A stretch of DNA of 47,791 nt, taken from positions 1 through 47,791 of the forward strand of contig CALQSQ010000038.1 in the NCBI GenBank assembly GCA_943333275.1, given 5' to 3'. The position numbers were made by a program, and so were the translations under genes. The stretch is from Akkermansia muciniphila. Lineage in GTDB: Bacteria > Verrucomicrobiota > Verrucomicrobiia > Verrucomicrobiales > V1-33. Positions 17,484-24,983 of the stretch are shown here, piece after piece. Every line of letters begins with the position of its first letter. Position 1 is the stretch's first letter. The notes beneath the pieces were generated by a model. It had not been told where the DNA came from, made no database searches, and worked only from the letters and a program-made list of their open reading frames with translations.

Positions 17484-17924
17484 TCAAGGAAGGAACCGCT
17501 GAAGTTGCAACCGAAACGCCTCCGGAACCGCCACTGCGGACATTTGACCCGTGGCCCGGTCGGAGGCCACCGACACGACCGTCAATTCTCCGGAGGCCGC
17601 GAGCGTGCGGTCCGGATCGATCTTCCGAAAATGAAACCCAAAGCGCACTGACTTGCTGCGGATTTCCACCACCGAGACTTCGATATCCACCTCCTCCTCA
17701 AACCGCAGCGGCGCATGATAATCACACAGGGCGCGCACACGGGGCCAGCCCGTCCGGGTGGCCGACTGACCATCCACCAGCGGATGCACGGACAGCCCCA
17801 GCGATCGGTAGAAGGCGTGTTCCGCCTCCTCCATCCAGCGAAAGAAATTCGCGAAGTGCATGATGCCCGCCAGGTCCGTCTCCCAAAACATCACCCGGCG
17901 TCGCAATGTGAAATGAGCTGCCAT
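17484..17924 (-). CDS. Hot-dog acyl-CoA thioesterase, YbgC/4HBT type
   Basis: Although the frame is open to 18653, only the last 146 residues are real: they form a complete hot-dog domain. A strong AAGGAG sits 9 bp upstream of the ATG at 17924 and fixes the start. The catalytic signature is VMFWETDLAGIMHFANFF (11-28), with the Asp nucleophile or base at D17, corresponding to the D-x-x-G-x-x-x-x-x-x-Y/F motif of the 4-hydroxybenzoyl-CoA thioesterase family. FYRSLG and FHFRKIDPDRTLAASGEL are also typical. These enzymes hydrolyse acyl-CoA or acyl-ACP thioesters. It is divergent from the transglutaminase-like gene, with 132 bp between starts. Confidence 0.88.
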   Translation of the reverse strand: MAAHFTLRRRVMFWETDLAGIMHFANFFRWMEEAEHAFYRSLGLSVHPLVDGQSATRTGWPRVRALCDYHAPLRFEEEVDIEVSVVEIRSKSVRFGFHFRKIDPDRTLAASGELTVVSVASDRATGQMSAVAVPEAFRLQLQRFLP

Positions 17925-17933
17925 AATGCCCAT

Positions 17934-17940
17934 CTCCTTC
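17934..17940 (-). promoter_or_regulatory. Strong Shine-Dalgarno sequence for the thioesterase gene
   Basis: Read on the minus strand this is GAAGGAG, ending 9 bp before the ATG at 17924. An in-frame ATG at 17933 touches it directly and cannot use it, so the start is 17924. It stands out because most genes in this window lack a clear Shine-Dalgarno sequence. Confidence 0.7.
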
Positions 17941-18056
17941 ACCACATTCCCCACCCTGTCCACTTGGATTCCCCACGCCTTTTGCCCAAGCCGCGTTGCG
18001 GAGTAGACCTGCAGGATTCCCATTGCGAGACGGCGGGGTCGAAGCGACGGTGGCGG

Positions 18057-19526
18057 ATGCTTCCCCGCCTGCTCTGCAGCCTCCTGCTCGCGTCGCGCCT
18101 GCTGGCCGAACCTTCGGCATTGCAGGCGTTGCCGAGTGCCCGGCTGACGCCCTATGAACCGGCGGACGTTTTGGCCGGTGAATATTTCCAACGGCCCTTC
18201 ACCGAGTATTTCTCGCTCCATGCCCTGCCCGGCGGGGCCAGGCTGGGCTGGTGCAGTTTCGCCATGAGCATGCCGGATGGCGGCACGCTGCGGTTTCAGG
18301 AAACGACGGAGTATCGCTACAAGCTGGGTTCGGCTGCCTTCGAACAACGGATCCGCGAATCCTGGAATTTCGATGCGAAGCCGCCGTATGCACTGCGCTC
18401 GGCGGTGCGCGAAGCATGGTTGCAGAACAAGCTCCTGAAAACCACGCTGACCCGCACCGGACGGGGCGAATACCGCGCGGAAATCACCGAGGCAGGGGAA
18501 ATGCGGGCGCGCGATTTTTCCAATCTCCAGCTCACCGCCCTGGATCGGCTGGGCTTCCGGATCTGGGCGGTGCAGGCGGGGCATCAGCGCGGCGACTGCC
18601 AGGCGTTCCGGGGCTTTGATCTCAAAAACCTGGAGCCTTTCACAGAGCGGCATTGCATCGCTCTGCTTTCAGTCGACGGCGGCGTTTCTGAGATCATATC
18701 CGAGAACCTGAAGGATGCATTCACCTGCCGCTATGCACTGCTCCCAAATGGAAATCTCGCGCATGGCGTGCTCGCCGATGCCACCGAGCTTCGTCCCTGC
18801 ACCGCCGGTGAGGCCCGCAACAGGGACCGGGTGGAGGATGTTTTCACCAGCAGCCTCGTGCGCAGCCCCAGGGCCCTCGGTGCCGAAATCAAATCGGGCC
18901 AGTCGCTCACCATGACCCTGACCGGACCGGGATTGAAGTCCTTGCCGCGCACCGCCTTTCAGAGAGTAAAATGGGACGCGACCGGGCAGTCGGCCACGCT
19001 CCAGACAGGCCCCAAGGCCGGCGTCCCCATGCCCGCGACACCGGAGGAGATCAAAGCCGCTCTGGCCTCCCCCCTGACTCTCCCCTGCAAGGATCCACGC
19101 ATCCAGCGCATGGCCCGCGAAGCCTGTGCAGGTGCCTCCACAACCGAGGCGCAGGTGCGGGCCTTGTTGAAATTTGTCAGCGCGTTCGTAACGGACGATG
19201 ATCGCGTGAAGCCGCTGGGACTCATTTCAGTTGTGAAAAATCCCCGTGGCGACTGCACCGCGCACGCCCTCCTCTTCACCGCGCTCGCCCGGGCTGCCGG
19301 CATCCCGTGTCGCGAAGTGAGCGGCTACCTGTATTTGTCGGACACAGCACAGGCCTTTGGCGGGCATGCGTGGAACGAGGTGGTGATTGATGGCCACTGG
19401 CATCCCGTCGACCCAACGTGGAACCAATTCAATCTCGACGCCGGTCACATCCAGCTCACCAGCGCCGGTCCCACTCCGCACGATGCGCAGTATTTCCGGG
19501 GGACGATGCGCCTGCGGATGGAGTAA
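18057..19526 (+). CDS. Secreted transglutaminase-like (papain-fold) protein
   Basis: I place the start at the ATG at 18057, where a signal peptide begins (MLPRLLCSLLLASRLLAEPS). The upstream part of the frame is antisense to the thioesterase. The product is 489 residues. Residues 20-370 form an N-terminal region without a motif I know. The C-terminal domain carries a full transglutaminase-like triad: Cys400 in RGDCTAHA, His437 in GGHAWNEV and Asp452 in PVDPTWNQ. Proteins of this kind act as proteases, peptide amidases or amide-forming enzymes outside the cytoplasm. The substrate is unknown. It is convergent with the GtrA gene, with 19 bp between stops. Confidence 0.87.
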   Translation: MLPRLLCSLLLASRLLAEPSALQALPSARLTPYEPADVLAGEYFQRPFTEYFSLHALPGGARLGWCSFAMSMPDGGTLRFQETTEYRYKLGSAAFEQRIRESWNFDAKPPYALRSAVREAWLQNKLLKTTLTRTGRGEYRAEITEAGEMRARDFSNLQLTALDRLGFRIWAVQAGHQRGDCQAFRGFDLKNLEPFTERHCIALLSVDGGVSEIISENLKDAFTCRYALLPNGNLAHGVLADATELRPCTAGEARNRDRVEDVFTSSLVRSPRALGAEIKSGQSLTMTLTGPGLKSLPRTAFQRVKWDATGQSATLQTGPKAGVPMPATPEEIKAALASPLTLPCKDPRIQRMAREACAGASTTEAQVRALLKFVSAFVTDDDRVKPLGLISVVKNPRGDCTAHALLFTALARAAGIPCREVSGYLYLSDTAQAFGGHAWNEVVIDGHWHPVDPTWNQFNLDAGHIQLTSAGPTPHDAQYFRGTMRLRME

Positions 19527-19545
19527 GCATCCGCCCAGAAGCCGG

Positions 19546-20103
19546 CTATTTTTTGAAGATGAAAAATTTCCTGCAAAGGAAATTGATGAGGACATTTGGG
19601 AGAACAAATCCGGCAAATGCCAGCGGGGTCGACCAATGGAGATTATTGAGCAGGTAGGCCATGATGGCTGTGCCGGCAATGGCACCCGGGGCGTTGACCA
19701 GTGTGAAAGTGAGAAACTCCACCAGCTTGGAGTGTCGCCCTGGAGTAAAAACCCATTTGGTGTTCAGCCAGTATACAAGGGTGTTTGAGAACAAAAAGGC
19801 GATCCCATTGTTGATCATGGAATGCCTGGCACGGAGACTGTCGACCAGCTCCTGACCCATGGGGAAGGCGTATTTTCCCAGCAGGGAAAACACCGTCGTA
19901 TGCAGCACCAGCGCTCCGGCACCGCAGATCCCGTATTTCATGAATTGAATGAACGGATGGGCGTCACGGGAGTTGAAGGCCGTCAGGCTGGCGGCGAATC
20001 CATTTTCCCTGAAGAAGCGCCACCCCTGTCCCAGCAGTTGGGGGAAATGCAGCAGCAGTCTGAATTTGTGCGGCGGAGGCGAGGGCAGCGGGGGGATTTC
20101 CAT
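19546..20103 (-). CDS. GtrA-family membrane protein
   Basis: A 185-residue protein. After a roughly 50-residue cytoplasmic head it shows four membrane segments typical of GtrA: FIQFMKYGICGAGALVLHTT, NNGIAFLFSNTLVYWLNTKW (which includes the conserved NTxVxYxLNxxWVF-like pattern), FLTFTLVNAPGAIAGTAIMA and LAFAGFVLPNVLINFLCRKF. GtrA proteins are thought to flip or shuttle lipid-linked sugars used to modify surface polysaccharides. It lies 8 bp after the nucleotidyltransferase gene and is the last gene of a three-gene operon. Confidence 0.88.
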   Translation of the reverse strand: MEIPPLPSPPPHKFRLLLHFPQLLGQGWRFFRENGFAASLTAFNSRDAHPFIQFMKYGICGAGALVLHTTVFSLLGKYAFPMGQELVDSLRARHSMINNGIAFLFSNTLVYWLNTKWVFTPGRHSKLVEFLTFTLVNAPGAIAGTAIMAYLLNNLHWSTPLAFAGFVLPNVLINFLCRKFFIFKK

Positions 20104-20111
20104 GAGTTTGT

Positions 20112-21038
20112 CTAGGACCAGAGGGGATTGGGGTATTCGCCAGCCTCGATCAGTTTGCGCAGTTCGCCCTGAACAAAGGGTTTGTCATCCTGATATGTCA
20201 CCCCGAACCAGCGGCTGGCTGTCGGCAGGACGCGGCATTGTTCCATGCCGGCGCGGATCAGCCCATCGATTCCCAGCGGAATGTAGAACTCGGCCTTGGG
20301 ACTGACCCCCCGCGTTTGCAGGAAGGCGATGAATTGCTCCTGAAGGCCGGAGAAAATTTCCGGTGTAAATCCCCACATGTTCATCGACACCAGTTCGCTG
20401 CCCTGGAGCGATCGATTCATTCCCCCCTCCGGTCGATTTTCCGCTCCCTGCGGAGTCTTGTAAATGTCGGTGAGTTCCTCAACTGCGGACAACAGTCCAT
20501 CGGGCCGCACCGTGCAGAGTCCGCGGGCCACCTTGCCGTGTTCGCTGAGGGTATTGGCGAGCACAAATCCCACCATGCAGGCGCGGCACGGTTGCTGGGA
20601 CAGTCCGGGAGTCTGGAGAAAGGCACCCAGCTGCGCGAAGGAATCGCGGCCATAAAAATCATCCGCATTGATCACCGCAAAGGGTTCCTCAATGGCCTGG
20701 CGCGCCGCCAGCACGGCATGGCCGGTGCCCCACGGTTTGGTGCGCTCGGGCGGACAATGAAATCCGGCGGGTAAATCCTGCAGATCCTGGTAGGCCAGAT
20801 CCACCGGCAGGATCTTTTCCAGGCGCGTGACCACCGCAGCCCGGAAGGCGCCTTCAGCCTCCTTCCGAATCACAAAGACCACGCGACCAAAGCCCGCGCG
20901 CTTGGCATCGGCCACCGAATAATCGAGCAACGTTTCGCCCTGCGGCCCCATGCCGTCCGTTTGTTTCGAGGTGCCACCGTAGCGGGTGGACATGCCGGCA
21001 GCGAGAACGAGCAGTGTCGGAGGGGGGGACGTGGGCAT
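20112..21038 (-). CDS. NTP-transferase family sugar nucleotidyltransferase
   Basis: A 308-residue protein with the nucleotidyltransferase glycine-rich loop LVLAAGMSTRYGGTSK near the N-terminus (about 10-25). It also has the product-binding and metal site GTGHAVLAARQAIEEPFAVINADDFYG (split here only by position, about 104-130; key Asp pair in NADDFYG). The fold is shared with glucose-1-phosphate uridylyl- and thymidylyltransferases, which make nucleotide sugars from NTP and sugar phosphate. The exact sugar is not readable. Its ATG abuts the stop codon of the SDR gene with no spacer, so the two are translationally coupled. It probably feeds glycan assembly with GtrA. Confidence 0.85.
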   Translation of the reverse strand: MPTSPPPTLLVLAAGMSTRYGGTSKQTDGMGPQGETLLDYSVADAKRAGFGRVVFVIRKEAEGAFRAAVVTRLEKILPVDLAYQDLQDLPAGFHCPPERTKPWGTGHAVLAARQAIEEPFAVINADDFYGRDSFAQLGAFLQTPGLSQQPCRACMVGFVLANTLSEHGKVARGLCTVRPDGLLSAVEELTDIYKTPQGAENRPEGGMNRSLQGSELVSMNMWGFTPEIFSGLQEQFIAFLQTRGVSPKAEFYIPLGIDGLIRAGMEQCRVLPTASRWFGVTYQDDKPFVQGELRKLIEAGEYPNPLWS

Positions 21039-21815
21039 TTAGAGCTTGGGAGGATTGCGTCCGATGAAGGGGTATTGTTCGATGTCCAGCACCTGGCCGC
21101 TGATGGGACCACAGGCCTCACCGAGGAAATAAACCACGGCATGCGCAATTTCCTCAGGCTTGAAGATCCTGCGGAAGGGCGCAAACTGCACCGGCAGATG
21201 CGCCGGCCAGTCCGCCGCCATGCCCTGCTCGTGCTTGCGTTTTTGCTCGCTCTCGGTCAGCACCCAGCCGGGATTGATCTGGTTGACCCGCACGCCATGG
21301 CTGCGCGGCAGGGTATCGCCCAGATTGCGGGAAAGCGTCATCAGCGCCCCCTTGGAAATGCTGTAGGGCAGCAAATTTTCCTCCCCGGAGTAGGCATTGA
21401 CGCTCCCGATATTCACCACGCATCCATGCGACTTCTGCAAGTGCGGCAACGCCGCCTGAATCAGCAAGTAGGGAGCCCTCACATTCACGCTCATCATGCG
21501 ATCAAAAAAAGCCGCATCCGAATTCTCAATGTGTCCGCTGGCGACCAGCGCAGCATTATTGACAAGCCCGTCCAGTTTTCCAAAGGCCTCCACCGTGGCC
21601 GCAATCAAAGCCGGAGCCGACGCCACCTCACTCAGATTGGAAATGACCAGCTGAGTGCCATTGCCCAACTCGGCCTGCAACGCCAGTCCCTCCTCGCGCT
21701 CCAGTCCATGCAGCATGATGCGCGCGCCTTCGGCAGCGCACCGTCGCGCGATGGCCGAACCTATTCCGATGGTGCTGCCGGTGACCAGCAGCACTTTGTC
21801 CTGGAGTTGTTTCAT
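21039..21815 (-). CDS. Short-chain dehydrogenase/reductase
   Basis: A 258-residue classical SDR. The cofactor loop TGSTIGIG is at 12-19, NNAA is near 86-89, and the catalytic residues are Ser138 (NIGSVNAYS), Tyr151 and Lys155 (YSISK). The C-terminal part is typical (FKPEEIAHAVVYFLGEAC). These enzymes reduce or oxidise carbonyl/hydroxyl groups with NAD(P)H. The substrate is unknown, but the operon with a nucleotidyltransferase and GtrA suggests a sugar or polyol step for a surface glycan. A candidate extended -10 promoter lies about 60 bp upstream. Confidence 0.9.
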   Translation of the reverse strand: MKQLQDKVLLVTGSTIGIGSAIARRCAAEGARIMLHGLEREEGLALQAELGNGTQLVISNLSEVASAPALIAATVEAFGKLDGLVNNAALVASGHIENSDAAFFDRMMSVNVRAPYLLIQAALPHLQKSHGCVVNIGSVNAYSGEENLLPYSISKGALMTLSRNLGDTLPRSHGVRVNQINPGWVLTESEQKRKHEQGMAADWPAHLPVQFAPFRRIFKPEEIAHAVVYFLGEACGPISGQVLDIEQYPFIGRNPPKL

Positions 21816-21872
21816 GGGGAAAAATGTTTGGATGCGAAACGGGCAAAGACCAGCGCCCTAAGTGAAGCGAGG

Positions 21873-21901
21873 GCCATAACACGCTACCTGGGAGGATTCA
21901 A
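21873..21901 (-). promoter_or_regulatory. Candidate promoter for the SDR operon
   Basis: On the minus strand TTGAAT (21896-21901) and TATGGC (21873-21878) are separated by 17 bp. A TG sits one base before the -10, making TGTTATGGC, an extended -10. The start codon at 21815 would lie roughly 50 bp downstream. The boxes are imperfect. Confidence 0.35.
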
Positions 21902-22120
21902 GGAATAGTCATTCGGAATCCAGACATCGGAGTAAATCCCCAGCCAAAGGTTCAAGTCCCTCGTCCATCTTCTTCCTATCCCAGCCAAATCAGGACCCAA
22001 AGAACGTGGTGCCTCCCGCTGGGCGGCTTCCCACCGACCCTCCTCCCCAGGGCCTAAATTGTAAATAATTCGACGAAAAAACATCGAACTCACAGCTTCA
22101 CTGACAAACTTGAATTAGCC
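21902..22120. other. Intergenic stretch between SDR promoter and nitroreductase remnant
   Basis: No confident gene is seen here. The minus strand carries an open frame of 69 codons (21884-22093) whose middle reads LGPDLAGIGRRWTRDLNLW, superficially like a cytochrome c C-terminal segment. It lacks a CxxCH and overlaps the SDR promoter. On the plus strand the frame of the following nitroreductase fragment stays open for some 20 codons upstream, but does not look like the family. Confidence 0.4.
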
Positions 22121-22432
22121 ATGGACGGTCTGCGCGGCATGATGCTTGGGTCGCTGGCGCAAATGGACGAGGCAGCCGTGCACACCTGGGCCGCCAAACA
22201 ATGCTACATCGCCCTCGGAAATTTCATGACCGCCGCCGCCCTCGTCGGCATCGATACCTGCCCCATGGAAGGATTCGTTCGGGAGAAATTCGATGAAATC
22301 CTAGACCTCAGCGCCCAGGGACTCACCGCCGTCGTCTGCTGCCCTGCGGGATACCGCGCCGCCGATGACAAATACGCCAGCATGGCCAAGATCCGCTGGG
22401 ACAAGTCCGCCGTAGTGGAACACCGCGCCTGA
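22121..22432 (+). pseudogene. Truncated nitroreductase (C-terminal half only)
   Basis: The 103-residue reading matches the second half of NfsB-like NAD(P)H nitroreductases. It has AVHTWAAKQCYIALGNFMTA, then AAALVGIDTCPMEGF and FDEILDLSAQGLTAVVCCPA, then GYRAADDKYASMAKIRW. The usual family length is about 200-220 residues. The N-terminal half, with the FMN-phosphate-binding Arg/Ser region and much of the dimer core, is missing. No such sequence is found upstream, and there is no ribosome-binding site at the ATG. I therefore read it as a decayed remnant, cut by a rearrangement next to the repeat cluster. A short expressed product cannot be excluded. Confidence 0.8.
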
Positions 22433-22453
22433 AATTCAGGCTGCATCGTAAGG

Positions 22454-22668
22454 GCCTGTTGAAAAACCCATCTCAGCGCCAGAGGCGCGGCATCTTTATA
22501 GCCATCGCCACACGCCAATGACAGAGCTCCAGAGGAGCGGCATCTGCGCTAACCGAGGTGAGATGTCGCTCCTACGGAGCTCTCTTGTTTCGCTTTCGGA
22601 TGCTAGAGAGATGTCGCGCCTCTGGCGCTGACCGGCGAATGATGCGTGCCGGAGGTTTTTCAACAGGC
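22454..22668. repeat. 215-bp nested inverted-repeat element with 15-bp perfect termini
   Basis: The ends are perfect 15-bp inverted repeats (GCCTGTTGAAAAACC at 22454-22468; complement at 22654-22668). Inside, a second pair of about 23 bp with one mismatch starts at 22473 and ends near 22631 (CAGCGCCAGAGGCGCGRCATCT type). A third pair of about 22 bp flanks the centre (GAGCTCC...GGAGCGRCATCT type). The whole element can fold as one long hairpin. It contains no gene. It resembles a REP/MITE-type mobile repeat, but no transposase is nearby. Confidence 0.75.
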
Positions 22669-22731
22669 TCCTAAGCCTGTCCCCTTTTCCCCGCCGTGCC
22701 CCTGGCGATTTTCCCCTGCGTCAGCCGGGTA

Positions 22732-23076
22732 ATACCAAACAGCATTGGAAACAGGTCGATCCATGGTGGCTAGAGGGGGCGAAGGGCAGAGTTCTTTACG
22801 CCAAAGGCGTTGGGGGCCTCCAGCCCAAGGTTGGCCCCGCAGGGCCTACCTTGGGAAAGCGCCGCGCGAAGGAACAACCGCAACGCGGTTGCGGCCAATG
22901 ATGCTCTTGAGAAGGCGGGCCGGAACCGCGTTGCGGTTCGGAGCGGGCCGGATTTAACCCAGGGTAGCTCGTGCCGAGCAACCCTGGGCTGGAGGCCGTA
23001 ACTCCGTTGGAGTTGAACCAAAGCGAATGGCCTGCGGCGTGGTTCGCCATGACCTGTTTTCAACGTTGTTTGGTAT
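22732..23076. repeat. 345-bp MITE-like element: 27-bp terminal inverted repeats around serial hairpins
   Basis: Imperfect 27-bp inverted termini (22732-22758 and 23050-23076) start with ATACCAAACA and end with AAACAGGTC; about 23 of 27 positions agree. Between them lie several separate hairpins. One is at 22824-22855 (CCCAAGGTTGGCCC with complement, one mismatch), and two are GC-rich around CCGCAACGCGGTTGCGG near 22878-22945. Another is at 22958-22988 (CCCAGGGTAGCTCG with complement, one mismatch), and one is AACTCC-GTT-GGAGTT at 23000-23014. Open frames inside it are by-products of the hairpins. This could be a non-autonomous transposable element or a structured RNA. Confidence 0.7.
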
Positions 23077-23088
23077 AACATTCGGAAG

Positions 23089-23256
23089 TCACGCCGCCAG
23101 CGCAGTATTGGTAGAGAGGTAGTCATGCGTCTCTCCGGATACCGAAAAGACATCCATGCTGATCTCAATGGGTGCGGTGCCGGAAATTTTGTCAAGAATC
23201 CTCTCCTGAGCCGTTCCACCCAACACCGCTGTGCTGCACTGGCTGGGAAAATGATG
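23089..23256 (-). pseudogene. Possible gene remnant (C-terminal fragment, unknown family)
   Basis: On the minus strand a frame open for about 55 codons ends at a TGA (23089-23091). It reads like real protein: AQERILDKISGTAPIEISMD followed by VFSVSGETHDYLSTNTALAA. No start codon or ribosome-binding site is convincing, and the upstream sequence (23257-23366) is a GC-rich palindromic tract without a gene. I do not recognise the family. It may be the tail of a gene interrupted by repeat insertion. Confidence 0.25.
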
Positions 23257-23366
23257 GCGTCAGATCCAAATTCCGGACGGCGCTTGCGACAACCCCACTA
23301 CTCCCGCAGTCGGAGCAGGGGCGGCATATCGCCGGAGCTAAGGCCCCGTCGTTTGGAGGCAGGCGA

Positions 23367-24185
23367 CTAAGCCGCACTTCGTTCCACCTGCTTCCGATGC
23401 GCCGCTACTGCCGACGGATTCCCAGATTGCGTGGACAACAGCAGCTTCCACAAAATCTCACGCACCTTCTCAGCGGCAAATTTCGGGTAACCAAAGGAAG
23501 AAATATGCTGTGCAGGATCACCGTGGAGCACCTCCGACACTGGCCCGCTCTTGAGCTTCGCGCTGCCCACGAAACAAACGAGGTTGCAGAAATCCGTTTG
23601 AGGCAGTTTCAGCAGCTCGCTCAGCGCTTCAATATGACGATGATTCTGCCTGACCGGGTTCCTAAATTGGGACTTCCCTCCGTCGCGAAAGGTGACGGTC
23701 CAATTTTTGTCCTTCCCGGAACCAAAGACCCATCCCGCCCAATTCTTCGTCTCCACCACAAAGATGCCAAACGACGACACCACCACATGGTCGATCTGCG
23801 TCAGCCCTCCTTTCCCATTGGGAATCAGGACGTTGTTCACCGTTTGATAGTCTTCGTAGGGAAGGTTCTGAATGAGAGCCGATTGCACGGCTAGCTCCCC
23901 CTCCTCCCCTTTCAACTCCCGTGCACGCTCGCGGGCGCTCTTCTCACGCGGCAATTGCGGCAGTGCGTTCCGCCTTGCACCCATGGGCCGCAGCGTGGGC
24001 GTGCGCTTCTGCAATGCCCGCTTCTCTCTTCGCCGTCGCTTTGGAGATCCCACAATCAGCTTCACGACCAACACCGCCACGATCAGCCCCCAATAGGGTG
24101 ACACCGCAGCAATGACTTGCGATACAAGGCTCTCCAGATTCGCGATCGATCCCGGTAGAGAGACTTTAAGCAGGGTGAAAAGCAT
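23367..24185 (-). CDS. NERD-domain protein with N-terminal membrane segment
   Basis: A 272-residue protein. A hydrophobic segment near 25-45 (SQVIAAVSPYWGLIVAVLVV) is followed by a very basic stretch (KRRRREKRALQKR). The NERD (nuclease-related) domain covers about 90-215. It includes GEEGELAVQSALIQNL, VNNVLIPNGKGGLTQIDHVV, VSSFGIFVVETKNWAGWVFG with the D-x-V...E-T-K nuclease-like core, and FRNPVRQNHRHIEAL. NERD proteins are predicted membrane-anchored DNA-processing nucleases, and the biochemical role is poorly known. It sits alone between two repeat-rich stretches, which suggests an accessory or mobile history. Confidence 0.85.
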   Translation of the reverse strand: MLFTLLKVSLPGSIANLESLVSQVIAAVSPYWGLIVAVLVVKLIVGSPKRRRREKRALQKRTPTLRPMGARRNALPQLPREKSARERARELKGEEGELAVQSALIQNLPYEDYQTVNNVLIPNGKGGLTQIDHVVVSSFGIFVVETKNWAGWVFGSGKDKNWTVTFRDGGKSQFRNPVRQNHRHIEALSELLKLPQTDFCNLVCFVGSAKLKSGPVSEVLHGDPAQHISSFGYPKFAAEKVREILWKLLLSTQSGNPSAVAAHRKQVERSAA

Positions 24186-24223
24186 TGCATACCGTATCCT
24201 AAAGGCCCAACTAGTCTATGGAA

Positions 24224-24296
24224 ATTATAAACATCCGCCCGCTCCAAGTGATTTTCGGCACTCCGATGCCACTGAATCCTAATTTCTCAGAGAAAT
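24224..24296 (-). promoter_or_regulatory. Possible promoter/operator region of the NERD gene
   Basis: On the minus strand a perfect TATAAT (24224-24229) lies 38 bp before the start codon, but no good -35 box is at the usual distance. Further upstream a 15-bp palindrome, ATTTCTC-A-GAGAAAT (24282-24296), could be a regulator site. The evidence is slight. Confidence 0.25.
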
Positions 24297-24351
24297 AGTT
24301 GTTTGTGAGCACGGGCGGGGCCTTGGTGATTTAGGGAAACGCTGATTTCAG

Positions 24352-24510
24352 CAGGCCAACGGCCTGACCAATGCCAGCCCGGGGCAACGCCTTGGGTCAG
24401 GCATCCAAATGGATTCAAGCCCTGAAGGGGCGGCACAACCGTTGTAGCGTCCCTTCAGGGCTTGGGATGTTTTTGACGATTGAACCCAGGGCGTTGCCCT
24501 GGGCTGGCAT
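24352..24510. repeat. Nested palindromic repeat, third type in the island
   Basis: The outer 26-bp arms (24371-24396 and 24485-24510; ATGCCAGCCCRGGGCAACGC type) match at 24 of 26 positions as inverted repeats. The inner 16-bp arms (24417-24432 and 24448-24463; AAGCCCTGAAGGGRCG) differ at one position. A small leading hairpin, CAGGCC-AAC-GGCCTG, lies at 24352-24366. It contains no gene. The architecture parallels the element at 22454-22668 but with unrelated sequence. Confidence 0.7.
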
Positions 24511-24983
24511 GTTGCGCCGCTTTGGGGCTGACCGCGCCCTTTCCAGGATGCAGGTCATTGAAAAAGGGGAACGGATCCCACTCGCCAAGGACCTCGACGG
24601 CGTCGCCATGCGCGGCGAAGACCTCGGACGGACGGCGAAAAGGCATTGACTCCATTGCTCCGGCTCAGTCGGGCTGCGCCCTTCACTCCCCCTCCTGCTT
24701 GGGAGCGGGATAGAAGCGGTCTGACTCGCGCCGGAGTCATTGGATGACGGTGGCGAGGTTGTCCCCGTAGTGGGCGAAGGTATCGGAGGGGTGGGTGACC
24801 CGGGAGGGGTGGGTGCTGGCGAATCGGTTGCAAAGGATGGCAAATGAGGCGAAACCTAGCCCTGCAATGGTGGGCCCGGGCGCTCGCGGCGGATGGCATC
24901 CGGGGTATTTTCCGGGAGGTGTCCGCCCGTCTGATCTCCCCATTTCCCATCGATCCCTTCACCTCTAAAGCGCATCCGATCCC
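24511..24983. other. Non-coding or degraded sequence
   Basis: No gene can be supported here. Two stretches have protein-like codon use. One is a plus-strand tail at 24547-24649 (MQVIEKGERIPLAKDLDGVA, then MRGEDLGRTAKRH and a stop). The other is the end of a minus-strand frame that stops at 24737 (FASTHPSRVTHPSDTFAHYG, then DNLATVIQ), with nearly all C-ending codons. Both lack starts and may be gene fragments or repeat copies. Confidence 0.4.

Noticed and set aside
17925..18653. N-terminal extension of the thioesterase frame up to 18653
   Set aside because: A strong Shine-Dalgarno sequence 9 bp before 17924 and a complete 146-residue hot-dog domain fix the start; the extension is antisense to the transglutaminase-like gene.
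22745..23219. Several overlapping open frames inside the 345-bp repeat element
   Set aside because: They are forced by the hairpin arms and read low-complexity sequence in every frame.
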